Positions 8,533 through 16,248 of a stretch of DNA of 64,000 nt are shown piece by piece. How positions within the stretch are numbered: the first letter of the stretch is position 1; each line of letters opens with the position of its first letter. A program made the translations under genes and the position numbers. This DNA is from Allocatelliglobosispora scoriae (GTDB taxonomy: Bacteria; Actinomycetota; Actinomycetes; Mycobacteriales; Micromonosporaceae), in NCBI RefSeq assembly GCF_014204945.1, contig NZ_JACHMN010000003.1, forward strand, positions 496,001 to 560,000. Direction: 5' to 3'. Under the pieces are notes generated by a model, which ran no database searches, was not told the DNA's origin, and saw nothing but the letters and a program-made list of their open reading frames with translations.

Positions 8533-8919
8533 TTAGGCCGCCGGGGCGAGGCTGCGCTCGTAGAAGTCGAGCAGGTCGTGCTCCGCGCCGAGGTAGAGCC
8601 GCTTCGCGACCTTGCTGTGCGGGTAGCCATGCGTCCCGTTCGGCATGATCACCGCCGCCTCCTGCTGGTCCGCGTCATAGGTCCACTGGCCACCACCGGT
8701 ACGCACGAGCAGCTCGCCGAGGTACGCACCCATCGCCATCACCATGCTGTTCTGCACGTCCTCGGGCGGGTTGGAGCGCAGGAACGCGTCGCAGATGCCG
8801 TCGAGCCGCGACGCGTCGTCGGCCTCCCAGCCGAGCTTCGCGCCCTCGTCGGCGCTGGCGCGGATGAACGCCTCGGCCATCAGCTGCATCGTTCCGGCTA
8901 CTTCGGTCTGGGTGGGCAT
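8533..8919 (-). CDS. Hypothetical protein
   Basis: 128 residues from the ATG at 8919 (MPTQTEVAGTMQLMAEAFIR); a longer reading to 9027 adds a Arg/Gly-rich stretch that looks non-coding. The visible features are an amphipathic helical N-terminal half and a beta-rich C-terminal half with GGGQWTYDADQQEAAVIMP and GTHGYPHSKVAKRLYLG. It has no signal peptide or membrane segment. I do not recognise the family. The shape, a helix-rich start followed by a small antiparallel sheet, is reminiscent of immunity- or DUF3806-like small proteins, but that is weak. Confidence 0.6.
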   Translation of the reverse strand: MPTQTEVAGTMQLMAEAFIRASADEGAKLGWEADDASRLDGICDAFLRSNPPEDVQNSMVMAMGAYLGELLVRTGGGQWTYDADQQEAAVIMPNGTHGYPHSKVAKRLYLGAEHDLLDFYERSLAPAA

Positions 8920-9087
8920 AATCCTCACGATAACGGCAGATCCGCCCCGGAGCAGCGCGGCGCCGTCGTGCCGGAGTGTCGCGGCGCGGCGGGGGCGGAA
9001 TCCTGCCCGGCCCCCGCCGTCGCGCAAGGTGCAGTCGACTGGAAGCCAGCCGGCTAATCGATCAAACCGACCAGTCGATCAAGTCGG

Positions 9088-9495
9088 CTAGTCGAACAGC
9101 TCGTCGAGGAAGCTCTTCTTCTTTTTGTGGCCGTGCTGCCCATGCTGCCCATGGCCGTACTTCGGGTACTCGCCGGAGTCGTGGTCGCGGTAATGCGTCT
9201 GCTGCGGCTGGTAGGTGTACTGCTGCTGCGGCTGCTGGTAGGCGGGCTGCTGGTGTGTCGTGGGCGGAGCCATCGGCGGCATCGGAGCCTGCGGGACCTG
9301 CTGAGCGGCGGCAGCGGCGACAGGCGCGGCGTTGGCGGGCGAGCCGCCATGCCACGCGTTCTCGGCGTCGACGAGCTTCTCCAGCTCACCCCGGTCGAGG
9401 AAGATCCCCCGGCACTCGGTGCACTGGTCGACCGTGACACCGTTTCGCTCGTACTGCCGCATCTGTCCATGGCATTTCGGGCACGTCATCTCCAT
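9088..9495 (-). CDS. Zinc-ribbon (zf-TFIIB type) protein with Gln/Tyr/His-rich tail
   Basis: 135 residues. The N-terminal 45 form a TFIIB-type zinc ribbon: MTCPKCHGQMRQYERNG then DQCTECRGIFLDRGELEKL, with two CxxC pairs. A disordered middle rich in Ala, Pro, Gln and Tyr follows, with YQQPQQQYTYQPQQTHY. The C-terminus is a basic and acidic end (GHKKKKSFLDELFD). This architecture is common in actinobacteria; the function is unknown. The ATG at 9495 (MEMTCPKC) was chosen over an upstream GTG at 9513. Neighbouring genes give no functional clue. Confidence 0.75.
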   Translation of the reverse strand: MEMTCPKCHGQMRQYERNGVTVDQCTECRGIFLDRGELEKLVDAENAWHGGSPANAAPVAAAAAQQVPQAPMPPMAPPTTHQQPAYQQPQQQYTYQPQQTHYRDHDSGEYPKYGHGQHGQHGHKKKKSFLDELFD

Positions 9496-9584
9496 GCTGC
9501 CCACTGTAACCACCCGTTGCTGGGCGAAAGCTGTGCTCGGCCGGACCGCCGACGCCGGTCAGCCGTCCGGACATCAGCAGGACG

Positions 9585-9992
9585 TCACCAGCGCAGGACC
9601 GGCAGACCGGCATCCCGCCACGCCTCGAAACCACCCTCCACATCGGTCGCCCGGTGCAGGCCGATGTCCTGGAGTGCGGCCGCTGCCAGCGACGATGTGT
9701 AACCCTGCTGGCAGTAGACGATGACCCGCAGGTCGTACCGGTCGGCGATGGGAAGGCGCGCGTCGGAGCGGGGATCGAGCCGCCACTCCAGCACGTTGCG
9801 CTCGATGATGAGCGCGCCCGGGATCTCGCCGAACTCCATCCGCTGAGTGCTCGGCCGGATGTCGACGAGGACGGCGCCGTGCAGTTCGGCGATCCTGGCC
9901 TGGTCGGCGTTGAGTCGAGCCAGCCGGCCGCGTGCGTCGGCGAGAATCGTGTCGATGCCCCGGGAGCCGACGGGAGCTGTGAGAACGCTCAC
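9585..9992 (-). CDS. Rhodanese-like domain protein, second gene of the cysteine dioxygenase operon
   Basis: 135 residues. The single rhodanese domain has VLVDIRPSTQR at 42-52 and the active loop VIVYCQQGYTSSLAAAALQD, with catalytic C94. The C-terminal GGFEAWRDAGLPVL is typical. The GTG at 9992 overlaps the stop of the upstream cysteine dioxygenase gene, so the pair is translationally coupled. Cysteine dioxygenase and rhodanese domains are known to be linked or fused in bacteria. The rhodanese probably handles a sulfur intermediate (persulfide or thiosulfate) from cysteine breakdown. The frame remains open upstream through the dioxygenase gene, but only this segment is conserved. Confidence 0.85.
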   Translation of the reverse strand: MSVLTAPVGSRGIDTILADARGRLARLNADQARIAELHGAVLVDIRPSTQRMEFGEIPGALIIERNVLEWRLDPRSDARLPIADRYDLRVIVYCQQGYTSSLAAAALQDIGLHRATDVEGGFEAWRDAGLPVLRW

Positions 9993-10468
9993 CACTGCAC
10001 CCCCGCCTGGTCCACGCCGGTCGGCACGAGCTTGCCGTCCTCCAGGTCGTAGCGCGTCATGATCCGCAGTGCCGGGCCGTACACGTGGACGCTGATCGCG
10101 GGCACGTCGCCGTTGTTGCGAATCCGGTGTACGTGATGAGCCCCGAACCGCCGACCGGCGCCCGCGCCCAGCTCCACGCCGTGCAGCCCGTTGGCACCGA
10201 CGGTCTCCTCGGTGAGTGAGCCCGCGACGACGGTGAAGGCGCCGGCTGAACCGCCGTGATCGTGCAGCTCGGTGTGCTGACCGGGTAGCCAGGTCAGCAA
10301 CCACACCTCGAAGCCGGCCCGGTCCTCTCCCGGTCCGTCGGGGCCGGAGATCCGGTGGAACCAGCGCCGCTCCGGCGTGAACTGGGCCGGGACCGGCCAT
10401 GTCTCGGGCCGGGCGTGCTGCAGGGCGATCGCGAGGTGATCCACGCGAAGATCGGCTACGGTGACCAT
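9989..10468 (-). CDS. Cysteine dioxygenase (type I, cupin)
   Basis: 159 residues of cupin fold. Motif 1, QHTELHDHGGSAGAFTV, gives H69 and H71. The third iron ligand is in the second motif around HHVHRIRN (H114). The three-His, no-Glu arrangement and AGSLTEE fit cysteine dioxygenase, which oxidises L-cysteine to cysteine sulfinate. The length is near that of bacterial CDOs. The ATG at 10468 is followed closely by MVTVADLRVDHLAIALQ. It is coupled to the rhodanese gene by overlapping stop and start. Alternative substrates such as mercaptopropionate cannot be excluded. Confidence 0.85.
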   Translation of the reverse strand: MVTVADLRVDHLAIALQHARPETWPVPAQFTPERRWFHRISGPDGPGEDRAGFEVWLLTWLPGQHTELHDHGGSAGAFTVVAGSLTEETVGANGLHGVELGAGAGRRFGAHHVHRIRNNGDVPAISVHVYGPALRIMTRYDLEDGKLVPTGVDQAGVQW

Positions 10469-10537
10469 GGCGGCTACTATACATAACCTAGCGGAGAAGT
10501 AGGAGATGTCCTTTCGGCATGTGGGACGATCTCGGCC

Positions 10538-12016
10538 ATGACGCCTCCGGGCCGGGCCGCGGTCGCACTCTCCGCCGCCATCTCCGCCGCGCTGCTCGCC
10601 ACCGCCTGCTCTCCGGCCAGCCCGTCTCCGGTCGGCCCGTCGACGCCCCCATCGGCAGCTCCCACCGCGGCACCCTCAGCAGCGGTCCCGTCCGGGACGG
10701 TGGCGAGCGCAGCGGCATTCGATCCGGCCGGCCTCGGTGACCCCTACTACCCCCGCGCGGGTAACGGCGGTTACGACGTGGGCTCCTACGATCTCGCGGT
10801 CGCCTATGACGTGGCCCGGGAGTCGATCACCGGGACCGCGACGATCACCGCCGTCGCGACCGCCGACCTGTCGTTCTTCCACCTGGACCTACACGCTCTC
10901 ACCGTGTCCGGGGTCACCGTCGGCGGCACGGCGGCACGGTTCCGGCAGGAGGACGACGAGCTGATCATCACGCCCCGCGCCGCTCTCGCGAAGGGGGCGA
11001 CGTTCCGGGTCGCGGTCCGGTACGCCGGCCGCCCGGAGCTCTACCCCGCCGGTGACCACGGTCAGAAGGGCTTCTTCGCGGGGCCGGACGGCGCGGTCGC
11101 AGCGGGCGAACCGTTCTCGGCGGCGACCTGGTTCCCCGTCAACGACCACCCCGGCGACAAGGCGACATACCGGGTGGCGATCACGGTACCGACGGGCTAC
11201 GCGGCGATCACCAACGGCGTACCCGGCATCCGGTCGACGAGGAAGGGCGAGACGACCTGGCACTGGTCGGTCGGCGTACCGATGGCGAGTTACCTGCTCA
11301 GCCTCGCGATCGGGCACTACACCGTGCTGACCTCGACCCACCGGGGCAAGCCCGTGCTCTACGCCGTCGCGAGCTCGATCCGCGACCACCCGATGCTGCC
11401 GGCGCTGCGCCGTACGCCGGAGATCGCCGACTATCTGGAGACGCTCTTCGGGCCATACCCGTTCGAGACCTATGGCGGCGTCGTGGTCGACGAGCCCCGG
11501 ATGCGGTTCTCCCTGGAGTCGCAGGGGCGGCCGTTCTACAACGACTCCGGCAGTGGCGACTCGGGGGTGATCGCGCACGAGCTGGCGCACCAGTGGTTCG
11601 GTGACAGCGTCTCGGTGCGGTCGTGGCGCGACATCTGGCTCAACGAGGGCTTCGCCACCTATGCCCAGCTTCTCTGGGCCGAGCACACCGGCGGCGACAC
11701 GGTCGATGAGGTCTTCAACAACGCCTATGAGACCGCGGACGGCTCGATCTGGTCGGTCCTGCCGGGCGATCCCGGCCCGACGACCCTGTTCGCCGACTCG
11801 GTCTACCTGCGGGGCGCGATGACGCTGCACGCCATACGCCGCACCGTCGGCGACGAGAAGTTCTTCCGCATCCTGAAAGCGTGGACCCTGGAACACCGGT
11901 TCGCCAACGCGTCGACCGCGGAGTTCGTCGCCCTCGCCGAACGCGTTTCGGGCACAGCGCTTCGGGCCCTCATCAATGCCTGGCTCTACCAGCCAAGCCG
12001 TCCGGCCGCGCCTTGA
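10538..12016 (+). CDS. M1-family zinc metallopeptidase, lipoprotein
   Basis: 492 residues. The N-terminus is a lipoprotein signal with the lipid-accepting Cys at 24 (AALLATACSPAS) and a Pro/Ser/Ala linker to about 55. The beta-sandwich domain precedes a catalytic domain with VIAHELAHQWFGDSV (H347, E348, H351) and WLNEGFATYAQ (zinc ligand E370). The exopeptidase GAMEN motif is replaced by the sequence around RMRFSLESQG, as in other actinobacterial secreted M1 enzymes. Aminopeptidase specificity is therefore uncertain. The C-terminal ERAP-like helical domain is absent, so the protein is short for the family. Predicted location: outer face of the membrane. Confidence 0.85.
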   Translation: MTPPGRAAVALSAAISAALLATACSPASPSPVGPSTPPSAAPTAAPSAAVPSGTVASAAAFDPAGLGDPYYPRAGNGGYDVGSYDLAVAYDVARESITGTATITAVATADLSFFHLDLHALTVSGVTVGGTAARFRQEDDELIITPRAALAKGATFRVAVRYAGRPELYPAGDHGQKGFFAGPDGAVAAGEPFSAATWFPVNDHPGDKATYRVAITVPTGYAAITNGVPGIRSTRKGETTWHWSVGVPMASYLLSLAIGHYTVLTSTHRGKPVLYAVASSIRDHPMLPALRRTPEIADYLETLFGPYPFETYGGVVVDEPRMRFSLESQGRPFYNDSGSGDSGVIAHELAHQWFGDSVSVRSWRDIWLNEGFATYAQLLWAEHTGGDTVDEVFNNAYETADGSIWSVLPGDPGPTTLFADSVYLRGAMTLHAIRRTVGDEKFFRILKAWTLEHRFANASTAEFVALAERVSGTALRALINAWLYQPSRPAAP

Positions 12017-12072
12017 GGCCGGCGGCGGCCGGAAGCTCTGCGGCCGGAAGCTCAGCGCACCCGCTAAAAAAG

Positions 12073-12522
12073 CTAGGCGTTCGGGCGGGAATCGGTGTCG
12101 GCTGATGTCGGCAGGTCCTCGCGCTGGTGCGGCAGTGCCCGACCGGCCACGAGCGCGTCCCGGATCTCGCGCAGCAGCGCGACCTCCTCGCTCACCGAGG
12201 CGGGAGCGGGCGACGCGTCGCGCTTGCGCCGCTCGGCCAGCTTGTTCATCGGCAGCACGACCAGGAAGTAGACGACCGAGGCGGTCATCACGAAGCTGAT
12301 CAGGGTGCTGACGAAGGCGCCCCAGGTGATGTCGGGACCGGCGCCGGGGAGCTTGATCACCGCACCGAGCGGACCGGTCGCACCGACCAGGCCGATCAGC
12401 GGCTTGAGGAATGAATCAGTGAACGAGGTGACGACCGTGGTGAATGCCGCACCGATGACGACACCGACCGCCAGATCGACGACGTTGCCCCGCATGACGA
12501 AATCTCTGAAGCCCTTGAGCAT
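12073..12522 (-). CDS. mscL: Large-conductance mechanosensitive channel MscL
   Basis: 149 residues starting MLKGFRDFVMRGNVVDLAVG, the near-invariant N-terminus and first transmembrane helix (with VGVVIGAAFTTVVTSF). The second helix is LISFVMTASVVYFLVVLPMN, and the end is a charged cytoplasmic helix (EEVALLREIRDALVA). It forms a homopentameric tension-gated pore that protects against hypo-osmotic shock. The ATG at 12522 is preferred over an upstream extension to 12585. There is no operon partner; the downstream gap contains a short A-run (CTAAAAAAGC, 12063-12073) that may help termination. Confidence 0.95.
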   Translation of the reverse strand: MLKGFRDFVMRGNVVDLAVGVVIGAAFTTVVTSFTDSFLKPLIGLVGATGPLGAVIKLPGAGPDITWGAFVSTLISFVMTASVVYFLVVLPMNKLAERRKRDASPAPASVSEEVALLREIRDALVAGRALPHQREDLPTSADTDSRPNA

Positions 12523-12597
12523 CCGACTACCGTATCGGCGAGACGCCCGCCGCGCCCGCCAACTCCCAGGTGTCGACTGACACATCGCCTGCTGGGG

Positions 12598-13029
12598 CTA
12601 CCGCCAGTCGTCGCCGCCGGCGAGCCGCCGTCGCAGCAGTTCGGCGAGGGCTATCGATTCGCCGTCGCGGGCGCCCTCACCGATGATCAGCTTCGGATCG
12701 TGCGGCCGGATCTCGGCGCCGAAGAGCTGGGCCCGGGCGCTGGCCGGCACGCCGAGGATGTAGTACGAGCCGTCGATCCCGACGGCGAGCGACCGGTCCG
12801 GGTGCACATACCATCCCCGTACGCTGGTGCGATAGGTCCCGCTCCCGTCATAGGCGCGAGCGCGCAGCGACTCCGTCCGCAGGCCGCGTTCGGTCGCCTG
12901 CGCGGCGAAGTCGGCCACCATCCGGCGTGCCTGGTCGGCCTCGGCCGCCCGCTTGGCCTGGAACGCCTCGGTGTGCTTGGTGATCGCCAGGTCCCGCTGG
13001 ACCCGCCACGCTTCGTCGTCCGCACCCAC
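12598..13029 (-). CDS. Hypothetical protein downstream of the siderophore-interacting protein gene
   Basis: 143 residues from a GTG at 13029 (a TTG at 13047 is also possible). The N-terminal half is a long charged helix (WRVQRDLAITKHTEAFQAKR to VADFAAQATERGL). The C-terminal half is a small sheet with TSVRGWYVHPDRSLAVG and YYILGVPASARAQLF. It ends with ELLRRRLAGGDDWR. No membrane segment or signal. It lies 26 bases behind the siderophore-interacting protein gene on the same strand, so it may be co-transcribed under the same iron box. I do not recognise the family. Confidence 0.65.
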   Translation of the reverse strand: MGADDEAWRVQRDLAITKHTEAFQAKRAAEADQARRMVADFAAQATERGLRTESLRARAYDGSGTYRTSVRGWYVHPDRSLAVGIDGSYYILGVPASARAQLFGAEIRPHDPKLIIGEGARDGESIALAELLRRRLAGGDDWR

Positions 13030-13055
13030 GCGCTGAAGAGTACCCAAGCGGCGAG

Positions 13056-13979
13056 CTAGACCTCGGCCCCCTCGCTGCGTCCCAGCCGCCAGTAGCCCAT
13101 GAACGCCACCGCCTTGCGATCCAGGCCCAGCTCACCCACGAGGTACCGGCGCAGGGCCTTGATGACACCGGACTCGCCCGCCAGCCATGCATAGGGCACG
13201 GTCGTCGGGTCTGTCCCGAGAGGCACAGCCTCCGGCACCTCCCAGAGATCGGCGTCGTCCTCCTCGAAATCGTCGGCGGGGCCGGTCGAGACCGTGCCGC
13301 TGAAGACGCCCATCACCGCCGGGGTCAGCCTGCACCCCGGCTCGCCGCCGTCGCGGGCCAGCCAGCGGATCGTCATCCCCTCGGGCGCGATCAGCGCGAT
13401 CTCGTCCGCGGCGCTCGGCACCTCCAGCAGCACCCGGCCGGTCGCGGTCTCGGGCAGCCGCTCCAGGATCGAAGCTATCGCGGGCACCGCGGTCTCGTCC
13501 CCGGCGAAGAGCAGGTTCGTCGCGGTGGCGGGCGGCCGGAACTCCACGCCGCCGTGCTCGCCGTCGAAGGCCGCGTTCGGGCCGAGCAGGGCCAACTCGT
13601 CGCCGACCCTGGCGTTGAGGGCCCACCGGGAGGCGGGACCGGCCTCGCCGTGCAGCGCGAAGTCGATGTCCACTTCGGAGAGTGCTGGATCGGTGAGATC
13701 CCGGCGTACGGCGCGAGCGGTGTAGGTGCGGATCGGGCTGCGGTGCTCGGGGGGCAGGGCGCGCCAGGCGGCGTACCAGTCGGGGGTGGTGGGAAAGCCG
13801 GTGCGGCCGCTGCCCGCAACCGGCAGGATCACCTTGATGCGCTGGTCGTAGCCGTTGTCGGCGAAGTCGACGAGCTCCGGGCCGACGAGCGTGACGCGCC
13901 GGAACGTGGGGCTGAGCTGCTCGATCCGCGCGACGGAGCTGCGGAAGAGCCGGAACGGCGTGATCAACGTGGCCTTCAT
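13056..13979 (-). CDS. Siderophore-interacting protein (FAD-dependent ferric-siderophore reductase)
   Basis: 307 residues. The N-terminal FAD-binding domain has FRRVTLVGPELVDF and the RTYTARAVR motif that contacts the flavin; it continues through DIDFALHGEAGPASRWA. The C-terminal SIP domain has NLLFAGDETAVPAIASILE and PYAWLAGESGVIKALRRYLV. Family members reduce Fe(III)-siderophore complexes in the cytosol to free the iron. The ATG at 13979 (MKATLITPF) directly follows an iron box, so expression should be repressed by a DmdR/IdeR-type regulator under iron sufficiency. No siderophore biosynthesis or uptake genes are in the window. Confidence 0.9.
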   Translation of the reverse strand: MKATLITPFRLFRSSVARIEQLSPTFRRVTLVGPELVDFADNGYDQRIKVILPVAGSGRTGFPTTPDWYAAWRALPPEHRSPIRTYTARAVRRDLTDPALSEVDIDFALHGEAGPASRWALNARVGDELALLGPNAAFDGEHGGVEFRPPATATNLLFAGDETAVPAIASILERLPETATGRVLLEVPSAADEIALIAPEGMTIRWLARDGGEPGCRLTPAVMGVFSGTVSTGPADDFEEDDADLWEVPEAVPLGTDPTTVPYAWLAGESGVIKALRRYLVGELGLDRKAVAFMGYWRLGRSEGAEV

Positions 13980-13980
13980 G

Positions 13981-13999
13981 TTAGGTGAGGCTACCCTAA
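13981..13999. promoter_or_regulatory. Iron box (IdeR/DmdR operator)
   Basis: TTAGGTGAGGCTACCCTAA is a 19-bp interrupted palindrome close to the actinobacterial iron box consensus TTAGGTTAGGCTNACCTAA. It ends one base before the ATG of the siderophore-interacting protein gene. This is an unusually tight placement, implying either a leaderless transcript with the box over the -10 region or a roadblock just behind the start. Confidence 0.85.
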
Positions 14000-14012
14000 T
14001 GCGAACAGTCAA

Positions 14013-14045
14013 CCAAGATCGCCACAACTCTTCAAGAGTTGGTCC
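14013..14045. repeat. Family A dispersed palindrome, single copy
   Basis: The core CAACTCTTCAAGAGTTG (8-base arms around one base) is embedded in a 33-bp stretch that differs by two bases from one arm of the long dyad at 26106-26184. It lies in the divergent gap between the siderophore-interacting protein and NIPSNAP genes, so it is not a terminator here. Other copies: 26106, 33928 and 52680. Confidence 0.85.
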
Positions 14046-14107
14046 GGAGAACCTGGTCCTTCGAACACTGACCGAGGATGTCAGTGATGGCCGCTACCGT
14101 CGGCGGC

Positions 14108-14785
14108 ATGATCTATGAACTGCGGCGTTACACGCTGCACCCGGGCGCCCGCGACACCCTGATCGAGCTCTTCGACCGCGAGTTCGTGACCAGCCAGCAG
14201 GAGCGGGGCATCCGCGTCGTCGGGCAGTTCCGTGAGCTCGACGACCCGGACCGCTTCACCTGGATCCGAGCCTTCCCCGACATGGAGTCGCGGCTGCGGT
14301 CGCTCACCGAGTTCTACTCGGGACCCGTGTGGCAGCAGCATCGCGACGCCGCCAACGCCACGATGATCGACTCCGATGACGTCCTGCTGCTCCGCCCGAT
14401 CGGGCAGGAAATCACAGAGGGCGCCGATGCTTCGCCGGATGCGCTGATCACGGCCACGATCTGCCTGCTGACCGCGCCGCTGACCGCCGAGTCCGAGCGC
14501 ACCGTCACCGACCGGGTCCAGCCACTGCTCGCCGCCGCCGGTGCCGAGCCGTTCGCGCTGTTCACCACGGAGTATTCCGAGAACACCTTCCCCGCCCTGC
14601 CCGTGCGCACGGGCGAGCACGCACTCGTCTGGCTCACCCGGTTCGAGAACGCGGGCGAGCACGAAACGGTCAGCACCCGGCTGGCGGCCATGGCACCCTG
14701 GCGAGCGGCTCTCGACGAACTCGGCCTGCTGGGCGACCCGATGGAGCTGCGCCTCACGCCCACCGACCGTTCCCTGCTGCGATAG
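14108..14785 (+). CDS. NIPSNAP-family protein (tandem ferredoxin-like domains)
   Basis: 225 residues with two NIPSNAP (dimeric alpha-beta barrel-like) domains. The first opens MIYELRRYTLHPGARDTLIE and contains FTWIRAFPDMESRLRSL. The second spans about 120-225, with ATICLLTAPLT and LVWLTRFENAGEHE. The family fold resembles small monooxygenases, but no enzymatic activity is established for most bacterial members. The ATG at 14108 begins exactly at the conserved opening; in-frame starts at 14078 and 14087 would add up to 10 residues. It is followed by a 20-codon NIPSNAP-like remnant and a kinase gene on the same strand, likely one transcript. Confidence 0.8.
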   Translation: MIYELRRYTLHPGARDTLIELFDREFVTSQQERGIRVVGQFRELDDPDRFTWIRAFPDMESRLRSLTEFYSGPVWQQHRDAANATMIDSDDVLLLRPIGQEITEGADASPDALITATICLLTAPLTAESERTVTDRVQPLLAAAGAEPFALFTTEYSENTFPALPVRTGEHALVWLTRFENAGEHETVSTRLAAMAPWRAALDELGLLGDPMELRLTPTDRSLLR

Positions 14786-14793
14786 GACCCGCT

Positions 14794-14856
14794 GTGATTC
14801 CGCAGATCCGCACCTACCGGCACACGCCCGGCACGTTCACGGAGTTCGTGGGGTGA
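14794..14856 (+). pseudogene. 20-codon NIPSNAP-like remnant or leader ORF
   Basis: GTG at 14794 opens a frame reading MIPQIRTYRHTPGTFTEFVG (the first codon GTG read as Met) and then TGA. This matches the first strand and helix of NIPSNAP proteins (MIYEIRTYxxxPG) and the opening of the gene just upstream. Its TGA overlaps the GTG of the following kinase (14853), so it would couple translation. It is either the surviving 5' end of a second NIPSNAP gene after a deletion fused it to the kinase start, or a functional short leader. Confidence 0.45.
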
Positions 14857-15758
14857 TCGCCGTACCGCCGCGCTTGGCGGAGTTCCACGCCACGTTCGGC
14901 GGTGCGGCCGGCCGTCGATGGATCGAGGACCTGCCCGGCATCGTGGAGCGCAGGCTCGCGGCATGGGAGCTGACGGTCGACGGGCCGGTCCGGCACGGGA
15001 TGGTCGCGCTGGTGCTGCCCGTCGTCCGACCGGGCGGCGAGGCTGCCGTGGTCAAGTTCCAGCGTGTCGACGAGGAGACCGCGGGTGAGGCGGTCGCGCT
15101 GCGGAGCTGGGCCGGTCAGGGAGCCGTGCGGCTGCTGGACGAGGCACCCGGCGAGGGGACGCTGCTGCTGGAGCGGCTCGACGGCGGCCGGTCGTTGGCC
15201 GACCTGCCCGATGCCGAGGAGGCGGTGCGGATCATCGCGGGGCTGCTGGCCCGGCTGCACGGGTGCCCGGCGCCGCCTGCGGTCCGGCGGCTCGGCGATG
15301 TGGTGGCGGGGATGCTGGACGGCGTACCGGCCTCGGTGGTGAAGCTGGCGGAGGCCGCGGACCGCGAGAGGGTGCGGGGTTGGGCCGCCGCGCTGCGCGA
15401 CGTGGCGGGCGAGCCCGGTGACCGGCTGCTCCACTGGGACCTGCACTTCGAGAACGTGTTGGCCGGGGCCCGGGAGCCGTGGCTCGCGATCGACCCCAAG
15501 CCGCTCGCGGGCGACCCCGGCTTCGAGCTGCTGCCCGCGCTGCACAACCGGTGGGCGGAGATCGCGGCACAGACCGATGTGGACCGGGCCATCCGGCGCC
15601 GCTTCGACCTGATGGTCGAGGTGCTCGGGCTGGACCGGGACCGTGCCGTCGCCTGGACGCTGGGGCGCACCCTGCAGAACGCGCTCTGGGACATCGAGGA
15701 CGGCGAGACCGTGGTCAACCCCGTCCAGGCCGCGATCGCGGCGGCGATCACGCGCTAG
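14853..15758 (+). CDS. Aminoglycoside/hydroxyurea phosphotransferase, APH(6) type
   Basis: 301 residues starting VIAVPPRLAEFHATFGGAAG, the typical opening of APH(6)/hydroxyurea kinases, then AVVKFQRVDEETAGEAVAL with the ATP-contacting Lys. The catalytic loop is LLHWDLHFENVLAG and the metal-binding loop is AIDPKPLAGDPGFE. Relatives phosphorylate streptomycin at position 6 or hydroxyurea; many actinobacterial members are uncharacterised. The GTG start at 14853 has GGAG nine bases upstream and overlaps the TGA of the short NIPSNAP-like ORF. Soluble and cytoplasmic. Resistance function is plausible but unproven, and no aminoglycoside cluster is nearby. Confidence 0.85.
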   Translation: MIAVPPRLAEFHATFGGAAGRRWIEDLPGIVERRLAAWELTVDGPVRHGMVALVLPVVRPGGEAAVVKFQRVDEETAGEAVALRSWAGQGAVRLLDEAPGEGTLLLERLDGGRSLADLPDAEEAVRIIAGLLARLHGCPAPPAVRRLGDVVAGMLDGVPASVVKLAEAADRERVRGWAAALRDVAGEPGDRLLHWDLHFENVLAGAREPWLAIDPKPLAGDPGFELLPALHNRWAEIAAQTDVDRAIRRRFDLMVEVLGLDRDRAVAWTLGRTLQNALWDIEDGETVVNPVQAAIAAAITR

Positions 15759-15776
15759 GAGACCACGCGCTAAAGG

Positions 15777-16121
15777 TCACGCGCTGGCGGGCTGCTGCTG
15801 CCGCTGGCGCGCCGCCCACCAGGCCTCGGCCTCGTCGGCGAGAGTGACCCGCTCGGTCAGGGTCGCGGCGGGCTCGTGGCGGGTGGCCGAGCCGAGCCAG
15901 CGGCCGAGCATCTCGGAGACGAGCGCCCGGTCCTGCGGGAGCACCGTCTGGTTGGTGGTGAAGTATTCCAGCAGCCGCTGCGCGTCGGCGTTGCCCGCAT
16001 CGCACGTCGGGCAGAGCGCGACGGCCCGGCCCGTTTGATCGATGGTCGCGGTGAGGCACAGCTTGGCAGCACAGCGGGGGCAACGGCGATTGCCGGCGAC
16101 GGTGACCTGGACGGCGCTCAT
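15777..16121 (-). CDS. Small zinc-ribbon protein of unknown function (possibly DUF6300-like)
   Basis: 114 residues from the ATG at 16121 (MSAVQVTVAGNRRCPRCAAK). The zinc ribbon is made of RRCPRCAAKLC and ALCPTCDAGN. A predominantly helical C-terminus follows with LLEYFTTNQTVLPQDRALV and AEAWWAARQRQQQPASA. A longer reading to 16256 is low complexity and rejected. Similar small proteins are frequent in actinomycetes next to signalling genes, but the family has no known activity. It lies between a convergent kinase and a same-strand MFS gene. Confidence 0.65.
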   Translation of the reverse strand: MSAVQVTVAGNRRCPRCAAKLCLTATIDQTGRAVALCPTCDAGNADAQRLLEYFTTNQTVLPQDRALVSEMLGRWLGSATRHEPAATLTERVTLADEAEAWWAARQRQQQPASA

Positions 16122-16248
16122 CGGGACTGCTCCGTGATCATTGGCTTCGTGATCATTGGGACGACCTGCACCGGATGAACCTACACGGCCGGGCCCGGTC
16201 GGCTGATGCGACGCCCCCGGGCGCCGCGGCCGACCGGGCCCCGAGCTC

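Noticed and set aside
9993-10484. Fusion of the rhodanese frame with an upstream domain
   Set aside because: The frame is open but overlaps the cysteine dioxygenase gene in another frame and its translation is Arg-rich without motifs.
14853-15758. Aminoglycoside biosynthetic gene cluster
   Set aside because: Only one APH(6)-type kinase is present; no aminocyclitol or glycosyltransferase genes are in the window.
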